NCBI RefSeq assembly: GCF_001866135.1
Contig: NZ_MODW01000001.1
Coordinates: 682,001 to 746,000, forward strand
Reading direction: 5' to 3'
DNA: 64,000 nucleotides
Source of the DNA: Microbacterium sp. LCT-H2
GTDB taxonomy: Bacteria; Actinomycetota; Actinomycetes; Actinomycetales; Microbacteriaceae
The notes below the pieces were generated by a model that saw nothing but the letters and a program-made list of their open reading frames with translations, was not told the DNA's origin and did no database searches. A program made the translations under genes and the position numbers. This document shows, piece after piece, positions 23,138 through 35,598 of the stretch; position 1 is the first letter of the stretch; the number at the start of each line of letters is the position of its first letter.

Positions 23138-25306
23138 ATGACCCTCCTGACCACCCCTCCCGAACAGCAGGACGCCCCCGCCGTCCCGGCCCGCCCGCCG
23201 CGTTCCTTCAGCGGCGCCCAGCTCGCGCAGGCGCTCCCCGGCGCCCTCCGCAAGCTGAACCCCGCGACGCTCGTGCGCAACCCCGTGATGCTCCTCGTGT
23301 GGGTCGGCGCCGCGTTCACGACCGTCCTCGCGATCGCGGAGCCCTTCCTCGGCGGACCCGCCCCCTCCGGCGGCACTCCCGTCCCGGCGGCGTTCACCTG
23401 GGGCATCGCGATCTGGCTCTGGCTGACCGTGTTCTTCGCGAACGTCGCGGAGTCGGTCGCCGAGGGGCGCGGCAAGGCGCAGGCCGCGAGCCTGCGGAAC
23501 ACCCGCACCCAGACGATGGCGCGGCGGGTGGTGGGCCCTTCGACAGGCTCAGAGACCCAGGAGCCCGAGACGGAGACGGTGTCGTCGGCGGAGCTGCAGC
23601 GCGACGACCTCGTGATCGTCACCGCAGGCGAGCTGATCCCGGGCGACGGCGACATCGTCGCGGGCATCGCCACCGTGGACGAGTCGGCCATCACCGGCGA
23701 GAGCGCCCCCGTCGTCCGCGAATCCGGCGGCGACCGCAGCGCCGTCACCGGCGGCACCCGGGTGCTGTCCGACCGGATCGTCGTGCGCATCACGTCGAAG
23801 CCCGGCGAGACGTTCGTCGACCGCATGATCGCCCTCGTCGAAGGGGCGAGCCGGCAACGCACCCCGAACGAGATCGCCCTGAACATCCTCCTCGCGAGCC
23901 TGTCGATCGTGTTCGTCGTGGTGGTCCTCGCGCTGAACCCGATCGCGTCGTACGCGGCGTCGCCGGTGAGCATCCCCGTCCTCATCGCCCTGCTGGTCTG
24001 CCTCATCCCGACCACGATCGGCGCGCTCCTCTCCGCGATCGGCATCGCGGGCATGGACCGACTCGTGCAGCGCAACGTGCTGGCGATGTCGGGGCGGGCG
24101 GTGGAGGCCGCGGGCGACGTCACCACACTGCTGCTGGACAAGACCGGCACCATCACCCACGGCAACCGCCGCGCCCACACCGTGCTGCCGCTCACCGGAG
24201 TGGACGCCGCCGAGCTGCTGCGCACCGCCGCCCTCTCCTCCCTCGCCGATCCGACGCCGGAGGGCGCGTCGATCGTCGAGCTCGCCGCCGCCCAGGGGAT
24301 CCGGGTCGAGGCCCCGGCGGATGCCGTCGTCGTCCCGTTCACGGCGCAGACGCGCATGAGCGGTCTCGACCTCGCCGACGGCACGCAGATCCGCAAGGGC
24401 GCGGCCTCGGCCGTGGCGGCCTGGCTGGGTCAGACCCCCGATGACGAGCTCACGACCCTCACCGACGACGTCGCCTCGGGCGGCGGCACGCCCCTCGTCG
24501 TCGCGGTGCAGGGCCCTACGACAGGCTCAGGCCCTTCGACAGGCTCAGGGACCCATCCTGTGGAAGCGCGGATCCTCGGGGTCGTGCACCTCAAGGACAT
24601 CGTCAAGGACGGCCTGCGCGAGCGGTTCGACGAGCTGCGCAGCATGGGCATCCGCACGGTCATGATCACCGGAGACAACCCCCTCACCGCGAAGGCCATC
24701 GCGGCCGAGGCCGGCGTCGACGACTACCTCGCCGAGGCCACGCCGGAGGACAAGCTCGACCTCATCCGCCGCGAACAGGAGGGCGGGCGCCTCGTCGCGA
24801 TGACCGGGGACGGCACGAACGACGCCCCCGCACTCGCCCAGGCCGACGTCGGCGTCGCGATGAACACGGGCACCTCGGCGGCCAAGGAGGCGGGCAACAT
24901 GGTCGACCTCGACTCCGACCCGACCAAGCTCATCGACATCGTCCGCATCGGCAAGCAGCTGCTCATCACCCGCGGCGCGCTGACGACGTTCTCGCTCGCG
25001 AACGACATCGCGAAGTACTTCGCCATCATCCCGGCGATGTTCATGGGCGTGTTCCCCGGACTCGCGGCACTGAACATCATGCAGCTGCACTCGCCGGCCT
25101 CGGCGGTCACGAGCGCGATCATCTTCAACGCCATCGTGATCGTGTTCCTCATCCCGCTCGCGCTCCGCGGCGTGACCTACCGGCCGGCGAGCGCCTCGCA
25201 GATCCTGCAGCGGAACCTGCTCGTCTACGGCCTCGGCGGCGTCATCGCCCCGTTCGTGGGCATCAAGCTCATCGACCTCCTCGTCAGCCTCCTCCCCGGC
25301 TTCTGA
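23138..25306 (+). CDS. kdpB: K+-transporting ATPase subunit B (P-type)
   Basis: 722 residues, longer than the ~680 usual. TGES actuator motif, phosphorylation motif DKTGTIT with the aspartate at residue 334 (307 in E. coli), KGA, MITGDN and [10 protein letters not shown] are intact, as is the membrane core. The extra length comes partly from two insertions of the short repeat CCCTTCGACAGGCTCAGGGA: one at 23536-23558 in the actuator domain ([13 protein letters not shown]) and a tandem pair at 24514-24554 in the nucleotide-binding domain ([16 protein letters not shown]). Both keep frame and lie in likely surface loops, so the pump is probably functional. Confidence 0.97.
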   Translation: MTLLTTPPEQQDAPAVPARPPRSFSGAQLAQALPGALRKLNPATLVRNPVMLLVWVGAAFTTVLAIAEPFLGGPAPSGGTPVPAAFTWGIAIWLWLTVFFANVAESVAEGRGKAQAASLRNTRTQTMARRVVGPSTGSETQEPETETVSSAELQRDDLVIVTAGELIPGDGDIVAGIATVDESAITGESAPVVRESGGDRSAVTGGTRVLSDRIVVRITSKPGETFVDRMIALVEGASRQRTPNEIALNILLASLSIVFVVVVLALNPIASYAASPVSIPVLIALLVCLIPTTIGALLSAIGIAGMDRLVQRNVLAMSGRAVEAAGDVTTLLLDKTGTITHGNRRAHTVLPLTGVDAAELLRTAALSSLADPTPEGASIVELAAAQGIRVEAPADAVVVPFTAQTRMSGLDLADGTQIRKGAASAVAAWLGQTPDDELTTLTDDVASGGGTPLVVAVQGPTTGSGPSTGSGTHPVEARILGVVHLKDIVKDGLRERFDELRSMGIRTVMITGDNPLTAKAIAAEAGVDDYLAEATPEDKLDLIRREQEGGRLVAMTGDGTNDAPALAQADVGVAMNTGTSAAKEAGNMVDLDSDPTKLIDIVRIGKQLLITRGALTTFSLANDIAKYFAIIPAMFMGVFPGLAALNIMQLHSPASAVTSAIIFNAIVIVFLIPLALRGVTYRPASASQILQRNLLVYGLGGVIAPFVGIKLIDLLVSLLPGF
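23536..23558 (+). repeat. short dispersed repeat inserted in kdpB (site 1)
   Basis: One unit close to CCCTTCGACAGGCTCAGGGA (with AGAG for AGGG). It is read as PSTGSE inside the actuator domain of KdpB and does not break the frame. Confidence 0.8.
24514..24554 (+). repeat. short dispersed repeat inserted in kdpB (site 2, tandem)
   Basis: Two units in tandem, the first with TACG for TTCG, the second a full CCCTTCGACAGGCTCAGGGA. They encode [13 protein letters not shown] in the nucleotide-binding domain, in frame. Confidence 0.82.
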
Positions 25307-25326
25307 CCGGGCTCGAAAGGAACGCC

Positions 25327-25932
25327 ATGTCGTCCACCACCCGCACCACGATGCGCACCGCCGGTGTCGCCGTCCGCGCGATGCTCGTCCTCACCCTCGT
25401 CCTCGGCGTCGGGTACACGCTGCTCGTCACCGGCATCGGCCAGCTCCTCCTCCCCGCCCAGGCGAACGGCTCGATGCTCCCCGGCGACCGGGGCAGCGCT
25501 CTCATCGGGCAGTCCTTCACGGATGCCGAGGGCGAGGCCCTGCCGGAGTACTTCCAGTCCCGCCCCTCGGCAGCCGGCGACGGGTACGATGGGGCGTCGT
25601 CGGGCGGCAGCAACCTCGGGCCGGAGAATCCCGACCTCGTCGCCGCGATCGCCGAACGGAAGGCCGAGATCGCCGCGAGGGAGGGGGTCGATCCGTCCGC
25701 GGTGCCCGCGGACGCCGTGACCGCGTCCGGTTCCGGTCTCGACCCGCACATCAGCGTCGCGTACGCCCTGCTCCAGGTGCCGCGGGTGGCCGCCGCCCGC
25801 GACCTGCCGGAAGACGAGGTCCGGGCGCTGGTGGAGTCTAGGATTCAAGGGCGGGACCTGGGGTTCCTCGGCGAGGAGCGCATCAACGTCGCGGAGCTGA
25901 ATCTCGCACTCGACGACCGGGAGGGTGCATGA
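25327..25932 (+). CDS. kdpC: K+-transporting ATPase subunit C
   Basis: 201 residues: one N-terminal membrane helix, then the periplasm-like domain with GSALIGQSF, YFQSRPSAA, SGGSNLGPEN and the C-terminal LGFLGEERINVAELNLAL. KdpC stabilises nucleotide binding in the complex. AAAGGA ribosome site; the TGA overlaps the kdpD ATG (ATGA). Confidence 0.96.
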   Translation: MSSTTRTTMRTAGVAVRAMLVLTLVLGVGYTLLVTGIGQLLLPAQANGSMLPGDRGSALIGQSFTDAEGEALPEYFQSRPSAAGDGYDGASSGGSNLGPENPDLVAAIAERKAEIAAREGVDPSAVPADAVTASGSGLDPHISVAYALLQVPRVAAARDLPEDEVRALVESRIQGRDLGFLGEERINVAELNLALDDREGA

Positions 25933-28487
25933 GCGCAGAGCGGCCGCCGCGCCCCGCGACGGACCGGAACCGCCGCGGGCGACTGCGCGTCCTCCTCGGT
26001 GCCGCGCCGGGGGTCGGGAAGACGTTCGAGATGCTCGCCGAGGGCCGGAGGCTCCGCGACGAGGGCCGCGACGTCGTCATCGCGATCGTCGAGACCCATG
26101 GTCGTGCGGCCACGGCCGCCCTGACCTCCGGACTGCCCGAGGTGCCGCGCCGGGAGGACGCCCACCGCGGGGTCGTCCTCTCCGAGCTCGACCTCGACGC
26201 GGTGCTCGCTCTCAGCCCGGAGATCGCGCTGGTGGACGAGTTCGCGCACACGAACGCCCCCGGCTCGCGGAACCCGAAGCGCTGGCAGGACGTCGAGGAG
26301 CTGCTGGACGCGGGGATCGACGTCGTCACCACGGTGAACGTGCAGCACATCGAGTCGCTGAACGCGGTCGTGGAGAAGATCACCGGCATCGCCCAGCGCG
26401 AGACCATCCCGGACGCGGTCGTCCGCGCCGCCGACGAGATCGAGGTCGTCGACCTCGCACCGCAGACGCTCCGCGACCGCCTCGCCGCCGGCCTCGTCTA
26501 CCCCGCGGAGCGCATCGACGCCGCGCTCTCGCACTACTTCCGGCTCGGCAACCTCACCGCGCTGCGGGAGCTCGCCCTGCTGTGGCTCGCCGACGAGGTC
26601 GACAGCGCGCTCCGCACCTATCGCGCCGAACAGGGCATCGCCGGAGCGTGGCAGGCACGCGAACGCGTGGTCGTCGCCCTCACCGGCGGCCCGGAGGGCG
26701 AGACGCTGCTGCGCCGCGGGGCCCGCATCGCCGCCCGTTCCGCCGGCGGGGAGCTGCTGGCCGTGCACGTGACCGCCCAGGACGGGCTGCGCGACGAGAC
26801 CCCCGGCGCCCTCGCTGCGCAGCGCTCCCTCGTCGAATCGCTCGGCGGGACCTACCATCAGGTCGTCGGCGACGACATCCCGGCGACGCTGGTGGAGTTC
26901 GCCCAGGGCGCCGACGCCACGCAGCTCGTGATCGGCGTGAGCCGCCGCGGCCGCCTCGCCGCCGCACTCACCGGACCGGGGATCGGTGCCGAGGTCATCC
27001 GCCGCTCGGGCGACATCGACGTGCACATCGTGACCCACGCCGCGGCGGGCGGCCGTCTCGCCCTTCCCCGCATCACCGGCGGTGCGCTCGGCTGGCGGCG
27101 TCAGGCCCTCGGCTTCGGTGTGGCCCTCGTGTTCGGCCCGCTGCTGTCGTGGCTGATGTTCACGTTCCGCAGCCCGGAGTCGATCACGGCCGAGGTGCTC
27201 GCCTACCAGCTGCTCGTCGTGGTCGTCGCCCTCATCGGCGGCATCCGGCCCGCCGTCTTCGCCGCCGTGCTCTCCGGCATCACCCTCGACTTCCTCTTCG
27301 TCGCCCCGCTGTTCACGATCACGATCGCGCACCCGCTGCACGTGCTCGCCCTCACCCTCTACGTCATCATCGCGATCCTCGTGAGCCTCATCGTCGACCA
27401 GGCCGCCCGCCGAGCGCGGACCGCGCAACGGGCGACCGCCGAGGCGGAGCTGCTCGCGGCCGTGGCCGGGAACGTGCTCCGCGGCGACAACGCCGTGCTC
27501 GCCCTCGTCAGCCGCACGCGGGAGGCGTTCGGGCTGAGCGGGGTGCGGCTGCTCACCCCGTCCGGGGACGTGCTGGCGAGCGACGGCGAGCCGGTGCCGG
27601 ACGGCCGCGCCACGACCATCCCGGTCGGGGTCGCGTCCGGTGGGGGCCCGCGGGCCGTGCTGGAGCTCAACGGCGAGCCGATCGCCGGTCCGGAGCGCCG
27701 CCTGCTCGACGCGATCGTCGCCCAGCTCGCCGCCGCCATCGAGCACACCGACCTGCGAGCCACGGCGCGGGAGGCGGAGGCCCTCGCCGAGACGGACCAG
27801 GTGCGCAGCGCCCTGCTCTCCGCCGTCAGTCACGACCTGCGACGGCCGCTGGCCTCGGCGGTCGCGGCGATCGGCGGCCTCCGCGGCGCGCACGGCCTGT
27901 CCGCCGAGGACCGCGCGGAGCTGCTGGAGACCGCGGACGAGAGTCTCGCGACCCTCTCCACCCTCGTCACCGACCTCCTCGACGTGAGCCGCGTGGAGGC
28001 GGGGGTGCTCGCGGTCTCGGCTCAGCGGATCGACGCGGCCGGCCCCGTGCTCGCCGCCGTGGACGAGCTCGGCCTCGGCCCCGCCGACGTCGAGCTCACG
28101 CTCGACCCCGACCTCCCGCCGCTCCACGCCGACCCGGTGCTGCTGCAGCGGGTGCTCGTGAACGTGCTCGCCAACGCCCACCGGCACGCCCCCGAGGGCA
28201 GCCGTGTGCTCGTGTCGAGCAGTCGGCTGGGCGATCGGGCAGAGCTCCGGATCGTCGACCGCGGCGAGGGCATCGCGCCCGAACGACGGGATGCGATCTT
28301 CCAGCCGTTCCAGCGCTTCGGCGACACCGACAACACGACCGGGCTGGGGCTCGGACTCGCCCTGTCGCGCGGATTCACCGAGGGCATGGGCGGTAGCCTG
28401 ACACCGGAGGACACCCCCGGGGGCGGACTCACCATGGTCATCTCCCTGCCGCTCGCAGGGACCGCCGACACGGAGGGCACGGAGTGA
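25929..28487 (+). CDS. kdpD: sensor histidine kinase KdpD
   Basis: 852 residues. N-terminal KdpD domain with Walker A GAAPGVGKT (residues 24-32) and VDEFAHTNAPGSRNPKRW, a USP-like domain (about 230-350, the known c-di-AMP/USP sensory part), four membrane segments (about 390-490), a GAF-like region, then the kinase core with the phosphoacceptor His635 in SAVSHDLRRPLA and the HATPase boxes GEGIAPERRDAIFQPF and GLGLGLALS. It senses K+ limitation or turgor and phosphorylates KdpE. Confidence 0.97.
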   Translation: MSAERPPRPATDRNRRGRLRVLLGAAPGVGKTFEMLAEGRRLRDEGRDVVIAIVETHGRAATAALTSGLPEVPRREDAHRGVVLSELDLDAVLALSPEIALVDEFAHTNAPGSRNPKRWQDVEELLDAGIDVVTTVNVQHIESLNAVVEKITGIAQRETIPDAVVRAADEIEVVDLAPQTLRDRLAAGLVYPAERIDAALSHYFRLGNLTALRELALLWLADEVDSALRTYRAEQGIAGAWQARERVVVALTGGPEGETLLRRGARIAARSAGGELLAVHVTAQDGLRDETPGALAAQRSLVESLGGTYHQVVGDDIPATLVEFAQGADATQLVIGVSRRGRLAAALTGPGIGAEVIRRSGDIDVHIVTHAAAGGRLALPRITGGALGWRRQALGFGVALVFGPLLSWLMFTFRSPESITAEVLAYQLLVVVVALIGGIRPAVFAAVLSGITLDFLFVAPLFTITIAHPLHVLALTLYVIIAILVSLIVDQAARRARTAQRATAEAELLAAVAGNVLRGDNAVLALVSRTREAFGLSGVRLLTPSGDVLASDGEPVPDGRATTIPVGVASGGGPRAVLELNGEPIAGPERRLLDAIVAQLAAAIEHTDLRATAREAEALAETDQVRSALLSAVSHDLRRPLASAVAAIGGLRGAHGLSAEDRAELLETADESLATLSTLVTDLLDVSRVEAGVLAVSAQRIDAAGPVLAAVDELGLGPADVELTLDPDLPPLHADPVLLQRVLVNVLANAHRHAPEGSRVLVSSSRLGDRAELRIVDRGEGIAPERRDAIFQPFQRFGDTDNTTGLGLGLALSRGFTEGMGGSLTPEDTPGGGLTMVISLPLAGTADTEGTE

Positions 28488-29155
28488 AGCTCCTCATCGC
28501 CGACGACGACCCCCAGATGGTGCGGGCGCTGCGGATCACCCTCGCGGCGCACGGCTACGAGGTCGTCGTGGCCGCCGACGGCGCCGCCGCGATCGCCGCC
28601 GCGGCGCAGACCCATCCCGACCTCATCATGCTCGACCTCGGCATGCCCCGGCTCGATGGCATCGAGGTGATCCAGGCCCTCCGCGGCTGGACGAACGTGC
28701 CCATCATCGTCGTATCGGGGCGGACGGGCTCGGCCGACAAGGTGGAGGCGCTGGACGCCGGGGCGGACGACTTCGTCACGAAGCCCTTCCAGGTCGACGA
28801 GCTCCTGGCCCGGCTGCGGGCGCTCTCCCGCCGCGCGATCGCCGCGAACGGGGAGTCCGTGGTCGCGTTCGGGGACGTCGTCGTCGACCTCGCGACGAAG
28901 ACCGTGACCCGTGCCGGCACCCGCGTGCACCTCACGCCGACCGAGTGGCGGATGCTGGAGCACCTCGCGCGGCACCCGGGCGCGCTGGTGACCCGGCAGG
29001 ATCTCCTCAAGGAGATCTGGGGCAGCGCGCAGGTGTCCGACTCCGGCTACCTCCGGCTGTACATGTCGCAGCTCCGCAAGAAGCTGGAGCAGGAGCCCTC
29101 GACGCCCGTGCACCTGCTCACCGAGTCGGGCATGGGGTACCGTCTGGTCCTCTAG
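28484..29155 (+). CDS. kdpE: response regulator KdpE
   Basis: 223 residues, OmpR/PhoB type. Receiver with the DDD acidic pocket near the N-terminus and phosphoacceptor Asp51 in IMLDLGMP; winged-helix DNA-binding domain (residues ~130-223) ending TESGMGYRLVL. The GTG overlaps the kdpD stop (GTGA). It is expected to activate kdpFABC; the phased CGTGAGG repeats upstream of kdp and the KimA-like gene are its likely targets. Its TAG stop shares the palindrome CTAG with the stop of the convergent neighbour. Confidence 0.96.
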   Translation: MKLLIADDDPQMVRALRITLAAHGYEVVVAADGAAAIAAAAQTHPDLIMLDLGMPRLDGIEVIQALRGWTNVPIIVVSGRTGSADKVEALDAGADDFVTKPFQVDELLARLRALSRRAIAANGESVVAFGDVVVDLATKTVTRAGTRVHLTPTEWRMLEHLARHPGALVTRQDLLKEIWGSAQVSDSGYLRLYMSQLRKKLEQEPSTPVHLLTESGMGYRLVL

Positions 29156-29967
29156 CGACCGAGCGGGGCGCGGTCGCGCGTGCCGGCGAGGCGACGCCGC
29201 CGGAGGACCGCCACGACGCCGACGACGACGAGCAGGACCGCGACGATGATCGCGGTGACGGCGGTGGGCGTGCTCTCCGGCTCGCCCGTGAGACGCCCGA
29301 TCGCGAGCCACCTCAGCCCCCAGGCGGTCGCCAGCGCCGGGGCGAGGCGGCCGGTGAACCAGGCCGATGCGGCACCGATCACCAGCACGACGACGAGCAC
29401 GGCGACGGCCCAGGCGTCGGGGGCATCCGCCCCGATCTCCGGGACGGTCTGCGTGAGCCAGGCGGCGGTGTTGGCGACCGTCGCGATCGTGACCCAGCCG
29501 AAGTGCAGGCCGTTCGCCCCGTCGGTGAGGAGGCGGTCGGCGAGGGTGCGCGTGGGGAACCGGCCGAGGAGCACGATGATGCGCGCGAGCGTCGCGAGCA
29601 GCAGCCCGATCACGAGCACGGTGAGCCACAGCGTCAGGTACCGCGCCGTCACCAGCCAGAGGCCGTTGAGAACCATCGAGAGGGCGATCCAGCCGCCGAC
29701 CGCCTGCTGACGCTCGTCCTGTCGCTGCGCGGGGAGAGCCTGCCACACGGTGTAGGCGAGGAGTCCGAGGTAGATGAGCGACCAGATCGAGAACGCCGGT
29801 CCCGCGGGGGCGAGGTACGACCCCTGGGCCGAGAGCGCACCGTTCTGCAGCTCGTCGACGGAGTCACCCCCGAACGCGCCCGCGCCGATGGCCGCGGCGA
29901 TCAGCATGAACGCGGCGGCGGCGATCACAAGGCTCTGGCGGGCGATGCCCTTCGTCGAGGTCTCCAT
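29152..29967 (-). CDS. TspO/MBR-like tryptophan-rich membrane protein
   Basis: 271 residues with about seven membrane segments. FSIWSLIYLGLLAYTVWQALP, the WIALSMVLNGLWLVTAR segment and FGWVTIATVANTAAWL resemble the tryptophan-rich sensory protein/TspO superfamily, in a longer actinobacterial form. Role is unknown. Start supported by TAGGGT 6 nt upstream. Convergent with kdpE; the two stops overlap on CTAG. Confidence 0.7.
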   Translation of the reverse strand: METSTKGIARQSLVIAAAAFMLIAAAIGAGAFGGDSVDELQNGALSAQGSYLAPAGPAFSIWSLIYLGLLAYTVWQALPAQRQDERQQAVGGWIALSMVLNGLWLVTARYLTLWLTVLVIGLLLATLARIIVLLGRFPTRTLADRLLTDGANGLHFGWVTIATVANTAAWLTQTVPEIGADAPDAWAVAVLVVVLVIGAASAWFTGRLAPALATAWGLRWLAIGRLTGEPESTPTAVTAIIVAVLLVVVGVVAVLRRRRLAGTRDRAPLGR

Positions 29968-29973
29968 GCCCGC

Positions 29974-29979
29974 ACCCTA
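29974..29979 (-). promoter_or_regulatory. -10 hexamer TAGGGT, leaderless start
   Basis: 6 nt before ATG 29967 of the TspO-like gene. Confidence 0.6.
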
Positions 29980-30025
29980 CGCGGGGTGAGCTCGGAAGGC
30001 AGTGGCCTTGACAGGGTCCCACCCT

Positions 30026-30046
30026 TTCGCTAACCAAGTTAGCGAA
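30026..30046. promoter_or_regulatory. perfect 9-bp inverted repeat, terminator or operator
   Basis: TTCGCTAAC-CAA-GTTAGCGAA begins 6 nt past the stop of the TetR gene and lies about 47 nt upstream of the TspO-like gene's -10. It lacks a T-run. It could end the tetR transcript or serve as an operator for the TspO-like gene. Confidence 0.55.
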
Positions 30047-30052
30047 TGGGCA

Positions 30053-31557
<1,505 letters not shown>

Positions 31558-31626
31558 CCCCGTTCGAATCGCCTGAATGGCCCCATTTCCCCCGGAGATG
31601 GGACCATTCGGGCGATTCGAAGCGGG
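31558..31626. repeat. TTCGAATCGC hairpin repeat, copy 3
   Basis: Arms CCCCGTTCGAATCGCC / GGCGATTCGAAGCGGG with inner stem TGAATGG / CCATTC(G). It fills the gap between the convergent hydrolase and permease genes; its GGGTCA end gives the permease stop. Confidence 0.85.
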
Positions 31627-33705
31627 TCAGCGGGAGCGCCAGAGCAGCCAGACGAAGTACGGGGCGCCGATCAGCGCGACCACGAGACCCGCCGGAAGCT
31701 GCGCGGGGGCGATCACCGTCCGGCCGATCGTGTCCGCGATGCCGACGAGCAGCCCGCCGAGGAGCACCGCCGTCGGGATCACCCGCGAGTGCCGTGCGCC
31801 CACCAGCGCCCGCGCGGCGTGCGGCGCCACCAGCCCCACGAAGCCGATGACCCCGATCGCCGTCACGCTCAGCGCCGCGAGGACGGCCGCCACCAGCAGC
31901 AGCGTCAACCGGACGGGTTCCAGCCGGATGCCGACCAGTCGCGGCGTGTCCTCGTCGAGCGACAGCACGTCGAGCTCCCGACGGCTCATCACCACGAACG
32001 GCACCGCGATCACGAGGACGATGGCCAGCGGGATGACCTGTTCCCACACCCGGCCGTAAGTCGTCCCGGAGAGCCAGGTGTAGATCTTCGGGGTGTCCCA
32101 CGGGTTCGACCGCAGCAGGAGGAAGGTCGTAAGGGAGACCGTGAAGTACGAGACCCCGATGCCGATCAGCAGGAACCGGTCCGCGTTCAGGCCGCCCCGC
32201 CACGACAGCAGGTAGACGAGGGCGAAGGCGAGCAGCGAGCCCGTGACGGCCCCCACGATCATCCCGCCTGCCGACGACGTGATGCTCGTGATCACCAGCA
32301 CTGCACCGAGACCGCCGCCGCCGGTGACGCCGAGGATGCCCGGATCGGCGAGCGGGTTGCGGCTCACCCCCTGGATCACGGCGCCGGAGAGGGCGAGCGC
32401 GGCGCCGGCGACCACGGCGGCCACGATCCGCGGCGCCCGCTCGTCGAGGGCGAAGGCGATGGGCGCGGGAGCCTGCCCCTGCAGCCACAGCGCGATGTCG
32501 CCGGTCAGCAGCCAGGTGTGCCCGGCGAGCAGCCCGAGCAGCAGCACCCCGACCACGCCGAGGGCGACGAGGGCGAGGGTGATCCGGAAGCGCAGGCGGC
32601 TGCGCACCCCGAAGCGCACTCGCGGAGGCTCGCGCGTGGGTCCGGCGTCGCGGAGGCGTCGGGCCATGAGCACGAGCACGATCGCGCCGAGCAGCGTCGT
32701 CGCGACGCCCGTCGGGATGAGGATCGCGGCCTCCGCGCCGATCAGCGCGCGCAGGAGGGCGTCGGAGAGGATGACGACGAGGGCGCCGAGGAGCCCCGAC
32801 GCAGGGATCAGGAGCACATGGCGGTTCAGGCTCGGCACCACCCGCGTCAGGAGCCGCGCGAGCACCGGCGCGCACAGGCCGACGAAGCCCATCGGCCCGG
32901 CAAGCGTCACCGCGACCGCCGTGAGGGTGACAGCGAGGAGGATCCCGATGGTCCTGGTCGACCGGATCGGCACGCCGAGCGACGAGGCGGTGTCGTCCCC
33001 CAGGGACAGGATGTCGAGGCGCCGCGCGAGCACGAGGGCCAGCACCGTGACGACCACGACGACCGGAGCCGCCTGGAGGAACGCGGTGAGTCCGAGCTGC
33101 GACAGGCTCCCGCTTCCCCAGGCGAGCAGTCCCTTGGTCTCCTCGTCGAACAGGATGAGCAGTGTCGAGGTCGCGGCCTGGAAGGCGAGCGCGAGCGCGG
33201 TGCCGGCGAGGATGAGGCGGGTCGTGGACGACCCCGCCCCTCCGGCCAGTCCGAGCACGATGCCCGCGGCGACGATGCCGCCCGCGAACGCCACCGCCCC
33301 GGAGGCCCACACCGGCACGGCGATCCCGAACGCGGCGAGCGCCGTGACGGCGAGATAGGCCCCGGCGGTCACGCCGAGCGTGTCCGGCGACGCGAGGGCG
33401 TTGCGGGCGAGGGACTGCAGCAGGATGCCGGCGACCCCGAGGGCGATGCCCACCGCGACACCGGCGGCGAGCCGCGGCACCCGCGACCCCCAGAGGACGT
33501 CGGCGTCGGCGAACACCGCGCCGCTCGTGCCCTGGGTGAGGTGCCAGCAGGCGACCGCGACCAGCACGACGGCGAGCGCGATGAGCACACCGACGCCCGT
33601 CCACACCGCCGGTTTCCGACCCTCCGCCCCCACGCGGACGGCGGACGCCGGGGCGTCGGGCTCCGCGGTCGCCGTCGCGTCGTCGAGGCGGAGGGTCTCC
33701 GTCAC
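31627..33705 (-). CDS. FecCD-type siderophore permease, two-domain fusion (FhuB-like)
   Basis: 692 residues: two complete FecCD halves in one chain (about residues 35-350 and 365-690), each with ~9-10 membrane segments. Repeats of the family marks are seen twice: LARNALASPDTLGVTAG / VSRNPLADPGILGVTGG and GPMGFVGLCAPVLARLL / GVIGFVGLVAPHAARAL. Fusion replaces the usual two-permease pair, as in FhuB. The GTG overlaps the binding-protein stop (GTGA). It completes the second importer of the operon. Confidence 0.95.
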   Translation of the reverse strand: MTETLRLDDATATAEPDAPASAVRVGAEGRKPAVWTGVGVLIALAVVLVAVACWHLTQGTSGAVFADADVLWGSRVPRLAAGVAVGIALGVAGILLQSLARNALASPDTLGVTAGAYLAVTALAAFGIAVPVWASGAVAFAGGIVAAGIVLGLAGGAGSSTTRLILAGTALALAFQAATSTLLILFDEETKGLLAWGSGSLSQLGLTAFLQAAPVVVVVTVLALVLARRLDILSLGDDTASSLGVPIRSTRTIGILLAVTLTAVAVTLAGPMGFVGLCAPVLARLLTRVVPSLNRHVLLIPASGLLGALVVILSDALLRALIGAEAAILIPTGVATTLLGAIVLVLMARRLRDAGPTREPPRVRFGVRSRLRFRITLALVALGVVGVLLLGLLAGHTWLLTGDIALWLQGQAPAPIAFALDERAPRIVAAVVAGAALALSGAVIQGVSRNPLADPGILGVTGGGGLGAVLVITSITSSAGGMIVGAVTGSLLAFALVYLLSWRGGLNADRFLLIGIGVSYFTVSLTTFLLLRSNPWDTPKIYTWLSGTTYGRVWEQVIPLAIVLVIAVPFVVMSRRELDVLSLDEDTPRLVGIRLEPVRLTLLLVAAVLAALSVTAIGVIGFVGLVAPHAARALVGARHSRVIPTAVLLGGLLVGIADTIGRTVIAPAQLPAGLVVALIGAPYFVWLLWRSR

Positions 33706-34733
33706 TTCGAGAGCACCTCGAGGTAGCCGTCGATGATCTGCGCGGTCGAGCGCGGGCCGCCGAAGGTCCAGATACCGGCCGGGAACGCGGTCAGGCGGTC
33801 CTCCGCCACCGCGGGGAGCGAGGTCCAGGCGGGGTTGTCGGCGAGGGCGTCGACGAAGCTCTCCGAATCCGGATCCGCGGTGCCGGTGTAGAAGAGGTTC
33901 GCGTCGCCGACCGTGGTCATGCCCTCGACATCGGTCTGCCCGAGGCCGTACACGGGGTCGACCTCGCCGGTCCAGGCGTTCGTCAGCCCGAGCTCCTCGC
34001 CCACCTCGCCGACGAGCGAGCCCTGGCCGAACGGACGCAGCGCCACGTTGCCGCCGTCGACCCAGCCGTCGAAGAACACGAAGTCGGTCGTGGCGAGGTC
34101 GCGGTCGGCGAGCTCGGCCTTCGCGGTGTCGAGGTGCTCCTGGAACTCCTCGGTGACGACCTCGGCGCGCTCCTCGCGACCGGTGACCTGCGCGATGAGG
34201 TCGAAGGTGTTCAGCATCTTGGCGATCGGGTCCTTCGCATCGGCGCCGATCGTCGCGAGCACGGGCACGTCGTAGGCCTCCAGCTGCGCGACGATGGGGT
34301 CGTCCGCGGCCCTCACCTCGACGATCACGAGGTCCGGGTCGGTGCCGAACAGCGTCTCCAGGTTCGGCTCCTGACGGGTGCCCACGTCGACGACGCCCTC
34401 CGGCAGCTCCTCCGCGGTGACCCAGGTGCTGTAGCCCTCGGCGTCGGCCACCGCGACCGGCGTCACGCACAGCGACAGGGCGTCCTCGATCTGCTGCCAC
34501 TCGAGCACCGCGATGCGCTCGGCCGGCTTGTCGAGCTCGACCGTGCGGCCGAGGTCGTCGGTGACGGAGACCGCCCCGGTCGAGGTGCTCGTGGCGTCGT
34601 CCGTGCAGTCCGCGCTCGTCGAGGTCGGGGAGTCCGATCCCTGGGCGGACGGCGTCTGCGTGGTGCCGCAGCCGGCGAGCGCGAGGGTGAGGGCGCCGCC
34701 GAGGGCGAGCACGGCGAGGGAGGTCTTCTTCAT
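33702..34733 (-). CDS. siderophore-binding lipoprotein (FecB/FhuD type) of importer 2
   Basis: 343 residues. Lipobox LAGC (Cys22), a Ser/Thr-rich linker, then the periplasmic-binding fold with VSVTDDLGRTVELDKPAERIAVLEW-type start (in parts: DDLGRTVELDKPAERIAVL) and DPDLVIVEVRAADDPIVAQL. It should bind a ferric siderophore outside the cell for the fused permease. Located between an ATPase and the permease. Confidence 0.93.
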   Translation of the reverse strand: MKKTSLAVLALGGALTLALAGCGTTQTPSAQGSDSPTSTSADCTDDATSTSTGAVSVTDDLGRTVELDKPAERIAVLEWQQIEDALSLCVTPVAVADAEGYSTWVTAEELPEGVVDVGTRQEPNLETLFGTDPDLVIVEVRAADDPIVAQLEAYDVPVLATIGADAKDPIAKMLNTFDLIAQVTGREERAEVVTEEFQEHLDTAKAELADRDLATTDFVFFDGWVDGGNVALRPFGQGSLVGEVGEELGLTNAWTGEVDPVYGLGQTDVEGMTTVGDANLFYTGTADPDSESFVDALADNPAWTSLPAVAEDRLTAFPAGIWTFGGPRSTAQIIDGYLEVLSK

Positions 34734-34757
34734 CGGTGGTTCCTTCAGAGGTCGGGA

Positions 34758-35597
<840 letters not shown>

Positions 35598-35598
35598 C

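Noticed and set aside
31627..34500. A 957-codon frame extending the fused permease upstream
   Set aside because: The extra N-terminal part is the wrong frame of the binding-protein gene; GTG 33705 overlapping its stop is the natural start.
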